From contig NZ_BAABRO010000025.1 of assembly GCF_039545035.1 (NCBI RefSeq), forward strand, positions 1-64,000: a DNA stretch of 64,000 nucleotides. Reading direction: 5' to 3'. The position numbers and the translations under genes are program-made. Below the pieces are notes generated by a model. The model was given only the letters and a program-made list of their open reading frames with translations, made no database searches and was not told the DNA's origin. This document shows positions 50,784 through 60,350 of this stretch, piece by piece. Source of the stretch: Novipirellula caenicola. GTDB lineage: Bacteria > Planctomycetota > Planctomycetia > Pirellulales > Pirellulaceae. Within the stretch, counting starts at the first letter, position 1; the number at the start of each line of letters is the position of its first letter.

Positions 50784-52145
50784 TTATACGTTAGACGCCG
50801 CAATTTTCCTACAACCGGTTTCGATCGCGGTGGAAATCATCAACATCTGAAACAACTGTCCCAACGTGAACGTGTCGATATGGGGCAAGTCAAATGTGGT
50901 CGTGCGGTAACCCCGTTGATGCACCGCTTCGCACGAGGTGGCAATCATGTCTGCCAACAATTGCGGGATCGTCGCGATCGTTTGGTCACCGAGCGGGGCT
51001 GGTGGATCGTCCTCATGCGTGAACCTTGACGACCGCAGCGGGTCCATTCGCCACTTGGCGGTCGACCAGTGGTGGATCACGGGGCGGGGGGCGGGAAGCG
51101 ACGAGGCAGCGGGCGATGGAGAAGCACTGGGTAACGATTCAGAATGGGGCAACGATTCAGGGTGGGGCAACGATGCGGACGATTCCAATTGACGAAGCAG
51201 TCCGCTGGGGTGGGAAACCATCGTGCTGGCAAGCGGTTCGTCGACGATTTGGGTGTACCAATGAGCCACCGAGGCGAGGGCTTCGGTCCATAGACAGATG
51301 ATCCGCGTCGTGGGGGCCGATCCCCGGCTGGCGGCCACGTACTGCATCACCCAATTCTCGTGGGGAGCAGCGGTTTGAAAGTGTTCGTTCATCGCCACCG
51401 CTCCCTCGAGCAGCTTCATGCAATCCAACGCCAACATCGCCGCCGGCATCAATCCGGCGGCCGTGAAAATACTATGAGATTCAGCGATCTGAGTCGGATG
51501 GTCGTAAATTTCGCGGCATCCATTGGCCAGTGCAAATTGACGAAGCGGACCCGAAGGGCCTGTGATCGGGATCAGATAATCGCCCAGTGATTCGCCAGGC
51601 GAGCGTGCCAGCGAGGATTTCAGTGCCGACAGGAAATGCGGCAGGATGACAGACGTTTCGCGAGTCTGGCCGCTCGGATCGACCACGACGAGGGCCCAGC
51701 GTGTTTCGGGAGCGGTTTCACCGTAGCCGCCACTGCGAAGCCGGTTGAGAAGTGCCCCGATCGAGTCACTGTCCAGATGATTGCCGACAAAATACATTCT
51801 CGGTCGGCTGCCGCGGCCGGCCCGACACAGCTCGTTGTGGTAGGGGTCACAGCAGGCGTCTCGCAGCGCGATCGGGCCCGCGGTCACCGCGTCGGACCCC
51901 AACACGACAACCGCATCGATTTTGTCGGGAACCGAGTTGGCAATTTTGAAGATACGGCCGACTTCGGATTCCTCGCGAACCGCCGCGTAATCCGCCAATT
52001 GTTGGGCGGGTAGCCGAAAAAACGGCATTTCCTGGATTTCCGGGCGGAGTGAATCGGCTTGACGCAGTGTTTTCCCGTACTGTGATTCGTCGTGCCCCAA
52101 ATCGGCAGCCAAGGCGCGGGATGCGTCAAAACGCAGAAGACTCAT
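50784..52145 (-). CDS. Phosphoglucose-isomerase-like protein, catalytic motif altered
   Basis: A 453-residue protein whose layout follows glucose-6-phosphate isomerase: a first SIS domain (VVVLGSDAVTAGPIAL in place of GIGGSxLGP), the VVVDPSGQTRETSVILPHF block (like SKTFTTxET), and a second part with HSIFTAAGLMPAAMLALDCM and DTFTLGQLFQMLMISTAIET near the end. The signature GGRFS with its essential Arg is replaced by QIAESHS, and an insert of about 40 residues (SLPHPESLPHSESLPS) with tandem repeats interrupts the fold. So either the protein is a divergent isomerase or a non-catalytic sugar-phosphate-binding relative. It is divergent from gpmI and adjacent to trpA. Confidence 0.6.
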   Translation of the reverse strand: MSLLRFDASRALAADLGHDESQYGKTLRQADSLRPEIQEMPFFRLPAQQLADYAAVREESEVGRIFKIANSVPDKIDAVVVLGSDAVTAGPIALRDACCDPYHNELCRAGRGSRPRMYFVGNHLDSDSIGALLNRLRSGGYGETAPETRWALVVVDPSGQTRETSVILPHFLSALKSSLARSPGESLGDYLIPITGPSGPLRQFALANGCREIYDHPTQIAESHSIFTAAGLMPAAMLALDCMKLLEGAVAMNEHFQTAAPHENWVMQYVAASRGSAPTTRIICLWTEALASVAHWYTQIVDEPLASTMVSHPSGLLRQLESSASLPHPESLPHSESLPSASPSPAASSLPAPRPVIHHWSTAKWRMDPLRSSRFTHEDDPPAPLGDQTIATIPQLLADMIATSCEAVHQRGYRTTTFDLPHIDTFTLGQLFQMLMISTAIETGCRKIAASNV

Positions 52146-52372
52146 ACGGGATCAATCAGAAAAAAAGTAGCGAGGGATAGCGAGTGGATGGGAAGTGTCA
52201 TTTTGGCGATCACCGAGATGACGGTCACGGTAGATTACCCGACCTCGCCAGAACTTCGAAGCGGACACGAGGTTCCGAATTTCGTTCGGGTTGGCTAAAA
52301 CGAGAGGGATTCACCCTGCGTCTATCAAAATGCGTCTATCGAAAACCACCTTTCTGAATAAGCGAGAGAGCC

Positions 52373-53977
52373 TTGACCGAAGTTCGCCGAAAACCTGTTG
52401 TTTTGATCGTCCGCGATGGATGGGGCGAAAATCCGCACCCCGAATGGAATCACGCCAACGCAGTTCATCTGGCAAAGACCCCGGTTGCCGATGAGTTGAT
52501 GGCCAAATACCCCAACGTCCTGATCCACACCTCGGGCGAGGACGTCGGGCTGCCCGCCGGCGTGATGGGCAACAGCGAAGTGGGGCACCAAAACATTGGT
52601 GCGGGCCGAATCGTGGACCAAGAAGTGATGCGGATCACCCGTGCGATTCGTGACGAATCGTTTTTCAGCAACGAAGTGCTGCTTGGATCGATCGAGCACG
52701 TCAAGAAAACCGGCGGCACGCTGCATCTGCTCGGATTGATGTCCGACGGACGCGTGCACAGCGATTTGGATCACGCGATCGCCATCGTCGAATTGGTTCG
52801 GCGATCGGGACTCGATCCCGAAAAATTTGCCGTTCATGCGATCACCGATGGACGCGACACCTCGCCAACCGGAGGCAAGGCGTATGTCGAAAAAATCGAA
52901 GCGGCGATGAAGGAAAAAGGCGTCGGCCATATCGCGACCGTGATCGGACGCTTCTATGCGATGGACCGCGATCTGCGTTGGGAACGGGTTCAAGCGACCT
53001 ACGACATGATGACCAAAGGCGCGGACAATACAGCCGAATCCGCTGTCGAAGCGATTCAGCGTTATTACGATCACCCCATTGAATCGAGCCGCACGGGTGA
53101 CGAATTCATCTCGGCCACCTCGATCCTGCACAACGGCAAACCGACGCTGGTGAAAGACGGAGATGCCGTCATCTTCTTTAACTATCGCGGTGACCGAACT
53201 CGCGAAATCACCAAGGCGTTCACGTTGGACGATGACGCGTGGAAGAACATCGAAGGAGGCGGTTTCGATCGGGGCAGCAAGATCGACAATCTGTACTTTG
53301 CGACCATGACCGCGTATCAAACCGGTCTGCCCGTGGAGGTGATTTTCGAAAAGCGAGCCAAAATGCCCAATATTTTGGGTGAGTACGTTGCTTCGCTCGG
53401 GCTAAATCAATTCCGTTGTGCGGAAACCGAAAAGTACCCGCACGTCACCTTCTTCTTCAACGATTATCGTGATGAGCCGTTTTCACACGAGGATCGTGAG
53501 ATGGCGCCGTCCACCCGGACCGTATCCACCTACGATCAAGCTCCGGCAATGTCGGCGCGCGAGATCACCGAAAAGGTGCTCAAAGAGATCGAGTCAGGTG
53601 TCGCGGATTTGTTGATCATCAACTATGCCAATGGTGACATGGTCGGTCACACCGGTGTGTTGGAAGCGGCGATCAAGGCGGTCGAAACGGTCGACGAGTG
53701 TGTCGGACAAGTCGTCGAAGCGACCTTGAAAAAAGGCGGCTCGTTGATCGTGACCGCCGACCACGGTAATTGCGAACAAATGATTGACCCGGAAACCGGC
53801 GGGCCTCACACCGCGCACACGACTTACGATGTGCCGCTGATCGTGGTCGAACCGGGGCTCGAAGGTCGCACTCTGAAGACCGATGGCCGCTTGGCCGATA
53901 TTGCACCAACCGCGTTGGAATTGCTCGGCGTGCCGATTCCCGCCGAGATGACCGGTGAACCGCTATTGAAGCTGTAA
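52373..53977 (+). CDS. gpmI: Phosphoglycerate mutase, cofactor-independent (GpmI)
   Basis: GpmI interconverts 3- and 2-phosphoglycerate in glycolysis and gluconeogenesis, using two Mn2+ ions. The 534-residue protein begins with a TTG start (MTEVRRKPVVLIVRDGWGEN) preceded by GAGAG. The catalytic Ser is S68 in GNSEVGHQNIGAGR. Other metal-binding blocks are TDGRDTSPTGG, FFNYRGDRTREIT, INYANGDMVGHTG and VTADHGNCEQM. All expected motifs are present. It is divergent from the isomerase-like gene, suggesting joint control of central carbon genes, and ends in a strong hairpin shared with the next convergent gene. Confidence 0.94.
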   Translation: MTEVRRKPVVLIVRDGWGENPHPEWNHANAVHLAKTPVADELMAKYPNVLIHTSGEDVGLPAGVMGNSEVGHQNIGAGRIVDQEVMRITRAIRDESFFSNEVLLGSIEHVKKTGGTLHLLGLMSDGRVHSDLDHAIAIVELVRRSGLDPEKFAVHAITDGRDTSPTGGKAYVEKIEAAMKEKGVGHIATVIGRFYAMDRDLRWERVQATYDMMTKGADNTAESAVEAIQRYYDHPIESSRTGDEFISATSILHNGKPTLVKDGDAVIFFNYRGDRTREITKAFTLDDDAWKNIEGGGFDRGSKIDNLYFATMTAYQTGLPVEVIFEKRAKMPNILGEYVASLGLNQFRCAETEKYPHVTFFFNDYRDEPFSHEDREMAPSTRTVSTYDQAPAMSAREITEKVLKEIESGVADLLIINYANGDMVGHTGVLEAAIKAVETVDECVGQVVEATLKKGGSLIVTADHGNCEQMIDPETGGPHTAHTTYDVPLIVVEPGLEGRTLKTDGRLADIAPTALELLGVPIPAEMTGEPLLKL

Positions 53978-54003
53978 GCTCAACCTGCGATATCCAAAAA
54001 ATG

Positions 54004-54036
54004 AAAACGCCGTTTGAATTTCAAACGGCGTTTTTT
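54004..54036. terminator. Bidirectional intrinsic terminator
   Basis: AAAACGCCGTTTGAA and its complement meet around a short loop, and runs of A and T flank both sides (AAAAAATG on the left, TTTTTTG on the right). It separates gpmI and the convergent DUF1559 gene and can serve both. Confidence 0.9.
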
Positions 54037-54063
54037 GTTGAAGCTCAATTGGTTGGGGAATCA

Positions 54064-55236
54064 CTATTCCAGCGATTCGGTTTCCTTCGCGGCACGTGTG
54101 CCCAACGCACCCCACACGCCATACGGGCTTTTGGACCCAGCACGAGCATAGCTGGTTCCGGTGCCGGTTCCCGTGGTCGAAACCGAGGCTTTGGTGGCGT
54201 CGCCCGCGTCGATCGACTCGGTGATAAATTTGACGGCGCCGTCGGCCATCAACACATGACAGCCGCCTTGGTGACGGCTGGCCGCCGAAAAGACACCTGA
54301 AATTCCGCCCGCAGCACTGCTCGAAGCACGTCGGCATGATGGCGAATTCGGAGGCAACATCGTGTTGAATCCGGTGTAGCCGACATGTCCTTCGCCCCAG
54401 CGGCGGCCACGCGGATACAGCGTTCCCCCGGCAAAATGTTGAGGATCGTCGGCGGTGATGTGCGATCCTGTTTTGCACAGGTTGGGGAATTTGTGGTAGT
54501 CGACGGAACCTTGGTATTGGTTGCTGATCACTTCGCGCTGATCCAACGTCACCGCCATTTCGCCCATCGCGATGGTGTTGCTGGTCCCATCCAAAATGTC
54601 ACGAAAACGGTACTGGTACCAACGTGCGAAACAGCCACGCTTGGATCCTGGGTCGGCAGCCCCGGTGTAGGTGTTGTTAAAGCGGGTGTGATGTTTCGGA
54701 GCTCCGCCAACAAAGCGTCCTGCGTCGCCATAGCAGAATGCGTAGTTCGTTTGCGCCTGGCCCGCATGGACGGCGGGATCGCTCGGGCAGCGAAGCGTTG
54801 GCACTTGCGTTCGCAGCGGAGTGTAGACTTTGCCGGCAATGGCCGCGTCATTGGTGCCGGGGGTTGGCCCCATCGCGGGAAATCCGTCGGTGGGATTGCT
54901 GAATCGTTCCCACAACGCGGTTTGCTCGAGAAACGGCAGCAACGCGATCAATCCGTTAAGCCGTCGTTGGTTGGTTTCGGCGATCGAGGCGCTGCCGGTG
55001 GTGTTTTCGCCGGTTCCGCCGCTTCCCATCGGGAACATCTGGTATGCCGAATGATAGTTATGCAGGGCTAGTCCCAATTGCTTGGTGTTGTTACTGCATT
55101 GCATGCGTCGAGCCGCTTCACGTGCGGCCTGGACCGCCGGCAGCAATAGCCCGACGAGGACTCCGATGATGGCGATCACCACCAGTAGTTCGACCAGCGT
55201 AAATCCGCGCAGCGGCGATTTGGATCTGGACATCAT
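54064..55236 (-). CDS. DUF1559 pseudopilin-like protein
   Basis: A 390-residue protein with the type IV prepilin/type II secretion N-terminus SPLRGFTLVELLVVIAIIGV, cleaved before F by a prepilin peptidase, then a C-terminal DUF1559 domain typical of planctomycetes, with LLPAVQAAREAARRMQCSNN immediately after the hydrophobic helix and a HVLMADGAVKFITESID block near the end. The start ATG at 55236 has GGAG five bases upstream; an ATG one codon later is equally possible. The role is likely an envelope or pseudopilus-associated surface protein. The companion small lipoprotein gene lies about 250 bases further upstream. Confidence 0.92.
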   Translation of the reverse strand: MMSRSKSPLRGFTLVELLVVIAIIGVLVGLLLPAVQAAREAARRMQCSNNTKQLGLALHNYHSAYQMFPMGSGGTGENTTGSASIAETNQRRLNGLIALLPFLEQTALWERFSNPTDGFPAMGPTPGTNDAAIAGKVYTPLRTQVPTLRCPSDPAVHAGQAQTNYAFCYGDAGRFVGGAPKHHTRFNNTYTGAADPGSKRGCFARWYQYRFRDILDGTSNTIAMGEMAVTLDQREVISNQYQGSVDYHKFPNLCKTGSHITADDPQHFAGGTLYPRGRRWGEGHVGYTGFNTMLPPNSPSCRRASSSAAGGISGVFSAASRHQGGCHVLMADGAVKFITESIDAGDATKASVSTTGTGTGTSYARAGSKSPYGVWGALGTRAAKETESLE

Positions 55237-55483
55237 AAACACTCCGAAACAAAAACAAAAAAAATGCAATCTCAGCAACGTGTGATTGCTACAAGGGAGA
55301 ACGGTGAATCCGCTGCCGCAACGGCGCAGTGGATCTCGAGGCCGGAAACGAAACCAGGTTCGTCACCGGTCTTTGCAATGTTGAGAAACCAGGATGTTGA
55401 GAAATCAGGATGTCAAGAAAGCGAATGGCGGGGGTGTCTTGCTGTCTCGCTAGCATCCCAAACGCGAATCGCGGCGTCTGAGA

Positions 55484-55678
55484 TCAAACTTCGTCTGCGG
55501 GGACGTTCTTTGCAGGTGCGGCATCCGGAGCCGCGGTTTCTTCCTCTTGGTTGCTGGCGCCAGGGGGCAGATCGCCGAGTTCGGTATTTCCAGATGATCC
55601 GCCGCAACCTGCGATCACGACCGCGAACAGAGCACTCGCAAACAGTGAAGTCAGACGAATTTGCACAGATTTTGACAT
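55484..55678 (-). CDS. Small lipoprotein next to DUF1559 gene
   Basis: A 64-residue predicted lipoprotein: signal peptide LTSLFASALFAVVIAG then C25, followed by Gly/Ser and an acidic Pro/Glu-rich tail (QEEETAAPDAAPAKNVPADE). The start is taken at ATG 55678, the only Met directly ahead of a signal peptide. Tiny lipoproteins of this kind commonly accompany DUF1559 genes in planctomycetes. It is upstream of the DUF1559 gene on the same strand, separated by about 250 bases. Confidence 0.75.
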   Translation of the reverse strand: MSKSVQIRLTSLFASALFAVVIAGCGGSSGNTELGDLPPGASNQEEETAAPDAAPAKNVPADEV

Positions 55679-56308
55679 GGCGGTGAGCAACGCAGAGTTA
55701 ATTGAAAAAGAAAATTCCAGGCCTGGCATGGTGTTTTCGATTGTCACGCGACAGTCAACGGTTGGGGCAACCCCACCGGTCGCGTGGTGCTACGATGTTA
55801 GGAAGGATCATGCCCCTGTGCAAGCGTTCGGTGCTGACTTATCCGCCATACAAGGTCCGCCGTGAATCGCTGAAAAGCCTATAGAGTTGTGTTTTTCGCG
55901 TTTTTTTCAAGTTCTAGTTTTTCTATTTTTTTTGCGTCTTGCGTGGTCTATAGGATTTGCGGACACCCCTTGGGGTGGATTAGGATGTGGGGGTACTTCG
56001 GCGCCTTACTGGATCGTTAACGTCGTTTCGACGGATCTTATTGCGTGCCGACCTCCGCCGCAGTTCCCCGCCTGCAGATTACCTGCCCGCAGTTCACTGC
56101 CCGTTTTCGTCCCCCCGCCAACCTACGTCCCTGCCAACCTTCGTCCGCTAAAGCAAATTCGTCCGCTAGAACAAATTCGCCGCTTGAGAATAGCTGCAAT
56201 CGGCTGGATTGCCCTCTCGGTTGTTTTGCTACCGTGTGGTGGGATTTGAAACCGCGGGAATTCGAAACAATCGGTTGGGGCTTCGCGTGATTTATCGGAG
56301 TCATCTTG
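55679..56308. other. Spacer before the LamG-heme gene
   Basis: About 630 bases of divergent spacer. It has T-rich stretches (TTTTTTTCAAG, CTATTTTTTTTGC near 55900) and a short direct repeat of AAATTCGTCCGCTAGAAC/AAATTCGCCGCTTGAG near 56155. No gene is supported. CGGAG at 56296-56300 is the ribosome binding site of the next gene. Confidence 0.45.
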
Positions 56309-59300
56309 ATGCATTGGAAATCCAGGTTGCGTGTTTTGACGATGCGACATGGCGTGTGGATGTTACTGACGCTGTGGGGTTGGACCGCCATGGCTCAAGC
56401 CAAAGACGAAGCGTCCGCCGATGCCGGCAAGCCGACCCGCGAGTTCACTGAGACGGCACGCTGGGACTTTGGTAGCGAAGAGGTCTCGAATCTGCAGTCG
56501 CATGGCAGCGTGTATCGCGATCAATTGGGGCCGCGACCGCCGCAGTTCCCCGATTTTGAGCCCTCCAATTTGTCGGTTCGTTTTGATGGCAGCGGCTCAC
56601 GCTATTACTTTCCCGATCCAGGCGATCAGAGCGAATTCGATTTCGACAATGGCGACGAGATCACGCTGGAAGCCTGTCTCAAAGTCGGGGCGATCAGTGG
56701 CAACCAAAACGTGTACGTGATTGGCAAGGGACGGACCAACGCAAAAGGGTTCGCCCGAGACAACCAGAATTGGGCGTTGCGACTGCGTGAGTTGAACGGA
56801 AAGATCTGCATTAGTTTTCTGTTTGCGACGCCGTATCAACCCGGTCAAAGCACCGGCGCGCATTGGCATCGGTGGACCTCGATCGAAGGGCTGAAACCGG
56901 CTGACGGATGGCATTCCATCGCCGTGTCGTACCGGTTTGGGGATCCCAGCAGCATCCGCGGTTGGATCGACGGAAAACCGAGCAAGGGACGCTGGGACAT
57001 GGGCGGCGAAACCAAGCAGTCGCCGGTGATTGACAATGACGCGATTTGGATCGGTTCGTCGATGGGCGGCAGCCCGGGAAACAGTTTCCGCGGCTGGCTC
57101 GATTTCGTCGGCATTTATCGAGGCATGTTGACCGACAAGGAAATGGCCAAGCGGTTTCGCACGACGCCGCGTGAAGCGGTCGTGGCAACCGAGCCCGAGA
57201 TGGAAACGGTGGCCGGGAAAGTGGTCGTGGCATTTGACGAGTCGCCCGATTCTCATCGCGATTGGCCTGAGGATTCGTTCGTCGACCCTGTGTTTAGCAG
57301 CGGTTCGCGACCCAAGGTTCCGAATTGGCAGACCGAGCAATTTTTGATCCCGCGACTGCCCTATCGCTACGACACTTGGGGAATTCGCGATACATGGAAA
57401 AGTGCCGTGTTGGTGCGTGCGGCCGCCGATGTGCACTTTGCCGCGGGCAAGACCCGTACGCTGATTCGTGCTCGTGGGCTCAGCCGATTATGGGTCGATG
57501 GAAACGTGGTCGCCAAGCTTGGACCGATGAGCGGGTCGACCGACGGTCATCAGCCAGTCGATCCGCTTCCCGATCCTCCGGCCCCAGGGATGCGAATCGT
57601 CGATTACGGATTAAAGGAAGCGTTCGGCGAAGTCGAATTTGCCAAACCCACCACGGTTCGTGTGGTTTTCGAAACGCTCGTCGGCGGTCCGTCCTTTCGA
57701 GCCGAACCGGGGGAAACGATGGTCGCGGTTCAACCACCGGGGACCGAGCACTTTGAATTGCTGCGTCCGTCGAGCGATCCAGGCGACAGGCAAAACCAAT
57801 GGCCCGCGAATGATTCGTCCGATGCAGTGTTAACCGACGAAAACGTACTGCATCAAATCGCCAAAACCGAAGTGTCGTTACAGCAGTTTGACGATCGCGT
57901 TCGTCGTCAAATGGCAAGCAGCCAAGATGACTATTGGGACGAGCGTCATCAGTTTGCCCGGCGTCACGTGGCACCGTCCATTCAACCGGAATCACCGTCG
58001 ATCGATCGCTTCATCGCAGCGAAAATCGACCGCTCTAAAACGAGTCAACCATCACCCCGCAGTGATGCGCCCCGCAGCAAAACGAATGATGACCATGCGT
58101 CGATCGACTTTCAGAAAGAGGTGCTTCCGATCCTCCGTGAAAACTGTTTCCGGTGTCACGGAGAAACCGACGAAGGTGGTTTTAAACTCGACAGTCGCCA
58201 GTCGCTTTTGACCGGCGGCGACTCGGCTGAACCTGCGATCGTTGTCGGCGACCCGCATGCCAGCGCATTGATCGCTCGATTGATCACCGATGACGAGGGC
58301 GAACGAATGCCACCGTCCAAACCGCTAGCGAAACGCGACATCGATCTGCTGACAAAGTGGGTTTCGCTGGGAGCCCGCTGGGACGAAGCGATTGACCCGG
58401 AAGCACTGCAAATGGGCGACCCGGTAGATGACGAAACCTTCTTGAGACGCGTGCATTTGGATACGATCGGGATCCCTCCGAGCGAAGCGGAATCACGTGC
58501 CTTTTTGGCGGATCGCGATCCCCACAAACGCTCGCGGGTGATCGATCGATTGCTTCGCGATCCGCGCTGGGCCGATCACTGGATCAGTTACTGGCAAGAC
58601 GTGTTGGGTGAGAACCCCAATTTGCTAAAGCCGTCGCTGAACAACACCGGCCCCTTTCGTTGGTACTTGTACGAGGCGCTGCGTGATAACAAGCCGATTG
58701 ACCGGATGGTCACTGAATTGGTGATGTTACGCGGCAGTCAGCGCGAAGGAGGCACCGCAGGTTTTGGGATGGCGGCGGAGAACGACGCGCCATTGGCGTC
58801 ACGCAGCATCGTGATGGCGTCGGCGTTTCTGGGGATGAATTTGCAGTGTGCTCGTTGTCATGACTCGCCCTACCATGACACCACCCAACGTGACCTGTTC
58901 TCGCTTGCCGCGATGATGTCACGAGGCAAAGTAACGGTGCCGGCGACCAGCACGGTGGCGCCGGGGTTCTTTGAAAAGAACTCAGGCCGCGAATCGTTGA
59001 TCAAGGTCACGCTGAAACCAGGCGAGCCGGTGGTTCCGAAATGGCCTTTTGAGCACTTGGTCAATCTACAAGACACCCCACATGATCTGGCTCAACACCC
59101 GGCGGACACGCGAGAGCAGTTGGCCGTTGCGATCACCTCGCCGATGAATCGTAGGTTCGCCGGGGTGATCGTGAACCGGCTTTGGAAACGTTTGATCGGA
59201 GCCGGAATCGTTGAACCGGTCGATGATTGGGATTCCACAGCGGCGAGTCATCCGGAGCTGCTCGAGTGGTTAGCCGACGAATTGGTGCGTCATGATTATG

Positions 59301-60136
59301 ACATGAAACATGTCGTTCGATTGATTTTGAACTCGGATCTGTATCAACGCCAAGCGATTGGGAACAACCGATTTGCCGAGCCAAAACATCGCTTTTTTGC
59401 GTCGCCCGACCGACGCCGATTGACGGCCGAGCAAGTGGTTGATTCGATGGTCGCATGCTCCGGACGTCCGCTGGATGTCGAAGAATTGTCATTTGATCCC
59501 GAGGCACGACGTCCTGCGACGACGATGATTAGCATGGGGACACCGCGGCGTGCTTGGATGTTCGCAACGTTGTCGAACGAACGAGACCGTCCCAGTTTGG
59601 CGTTTCCCCGTGCGACGGCGGTTGTCGATGTGTTGGAGGCGTTTGGATGGACAGGATCACGTCAATCGGCGATCAATGAACGTGACGTCGAGCCGAATGT
59701 GTTGCAGCCTGGCGCGATCGCCAACGGGGTGTTTGCATCGTGGATCGCCTCGGCATCCAACGCCAGCGAGTTGGCAGAGTTGGCGGTGACACGTCAAAGT
59801 CCATCGTCGCTGCTCGATTCGATCTACCTGCGTTTTTTAACGCGACTGCCGACGGAGGCCGAGCGACAGACGTTCGAACCCGTGTTGGCCAACGGTTTCG
59901 ATTCGCGATTGGTTCCACAGAGTGAACAGAGCGAACCGGTGTATCCGCCGATGTTGGGGCGGGTGTCATGGTCGAACCATTTAGCCGCCGAAGCCAACCG
60001 TATCAAAATTGAATTAGAACAACGCGCACGCGAAGGCGATCCGGCGGACCCGCGATTGGTTCCCGAGTGGCGTGAACGGTACGAGGACGTGGTGTGGGCC
60101 GTATTCAATTCGCCCGAGTTTGTATGGATTCCGTAA
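56309..60136 (+). CDS. LamG-cytochrome c-DUF1549-DUF1553 fusion protein
   Basis: A 1275-residue exported fusion from ATG 56309 (CGGAG upstream). Signal peptide at about 10-30. A LamG-like beta domain (about 70-290, e.g. LDFVGIYRGMLTDKEM) is a sugar- or surface-binding candidate. A planctomycete cytochrome c-type domain contains ENCFRCHGETDEGGFKLDSR with the CxxCH heme site at C613. DUF1549 follows (LDTIGIPPSEAESRAFLADR, with CARCHDSPYH as a second CxxCH) and DUF1553 (MNRRFAGVIVNRLWKRLIG, HDYDMKHVVRLILNSDLY). The terminal WAVFNSPEFVWIP is conserved with the first such gene (45375). The partner DUF1501 gene is 214 bases downstream. Confidence 0.93.
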   Translation: MHWKSRLRVLTMRHGVWMLLTLWGWTAMAQAKDEASADAGKPTREFTETARWDFGSEEVSNLQSHGSVYRDQLGPRPPQFPDFEPSNLSVRFDGSGSRYYFPDPGDQSEFDFDNGDEITLEACLKVGAISGNQNVYVIGKGRTNAKGFARDNQNWALRLRELNGKICISFLFATPYQPGQSTGAHWHRWTSIEGLKPADGWHSIAVSYRFGDPSSIRGWIDGKPSKGRWDMGGETKQSPVIDNDAIWIGSSMGGSPGNSFRGWLDFVGIYRGMLTDKEMAKRFRTTPREAVVATEPEMETVAGKVVVAFDESPDSHRDWPEDSFVDPVFSSGSRPKVPNWQTEQFLIPRLPYRYDTWGIRDTWKSAVLVRAAADVHFAAGKTRTLIRARGLSRLWVDGNVVAKLGPMSGSTDGHQPVDPLPDPPAPGMRIVDYGLKEAFGEVEFAKPTTVRVVFETLVGGPSFRAEPGETMVAVQPPGTEHFELLRPSSDPGDRQNQWPANDSSDAVLTDENVLHQIAKTEVSLQQFDDRVRRQMASSQDDYWDERHQFARRHVAPSIQPESPSIDRFIAAKIDRSKTSQPSPRSDAPRSKTNDDHASIDFQKEVLPILRENCFRCHGETDEGGFKLDSRQSLLTGGDSAEPAIVVGDPHASALIARLITDDEGERMPPSKPLAKRDIDLLTKWVSLGARWDEAIDPEALQMGDPVDDETFLRRVHLDTIGIPPSEAESRAFLADRDPHKRSRVIDRLLRDPRWADHWISYWQDVLGENPNLLKPSLNNTGPFRWYLYEALRDNKPIDRMVTELVMLRGSQREGGTAGFGMAAENDAPLASRSIVMASAFLGMNLQCARCHDSPYHDTTQRDLFSLAAMMSRGKVTVPATSTVAPGFFEKNSGRESLIKVTLKPGEPVVPKWPFEHLVNLQDTPHDLAQHPADTREQLAVAITSPMNRRFAGVIVNRLWKRLIGAGIVEPVDDWDSTAASHPELLEWLADELVRHDYDMKHVVRLILNSDLYQRQAIGNNRFAEPKHRFFASPDRRRLTAEQVVDSMVACSGRPLDVEELSFDPEARRPATTMISMGTPRRAWMFATLSNERDRPSLAFPRATAVVDVLEAFGWTGSRQSAINERDVEPNVLQPGAIANGVFASWIASASNASELAELAVTRQSPSSLLDSIYLRFLTRLPTEAERQTFEPVLANGFDSRLVPQSEQSEPVYPPMLGRVSWSNHLAAEANRIKIELEQRAREGDPADPRLVPEWRERYEDVVWAVFNSPEFVWIP

Positions 60137-60350
60137 TATTGATTTGCTGAGCCAGACGCGTAAGCGGCCTGACTAGGAAAATCATAACCCGCAGCGTAAA
60201 CGAGCGACCGAGTCAAGACGGATATTCCCTCGCTTTCGCGTCGCGTCGAGATGTTAGTTGCTAGGCGGCCGCATAACTTGGACACCGATGACAGGCTAGG
60301 AAGCCTATCCCACATTGGCTGCAAACCTTTCTCTCATTTGAAAAAAGACC
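60137..60350. repeat. Repeat-bearing gap in the second operon
   Basis: Contains AACCCGCAGCGTAAACGAG near 60186, a relative of the MITE end at 37536, and GACAGGCTAGGAAGCCTATCC at 60288-60308, a member of the dispersed CTGGAAGCCTAT family. The gap contrasts with the 4-base gap in the first operon, so the repeats may have been inserted here. Confidence 0.5.
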
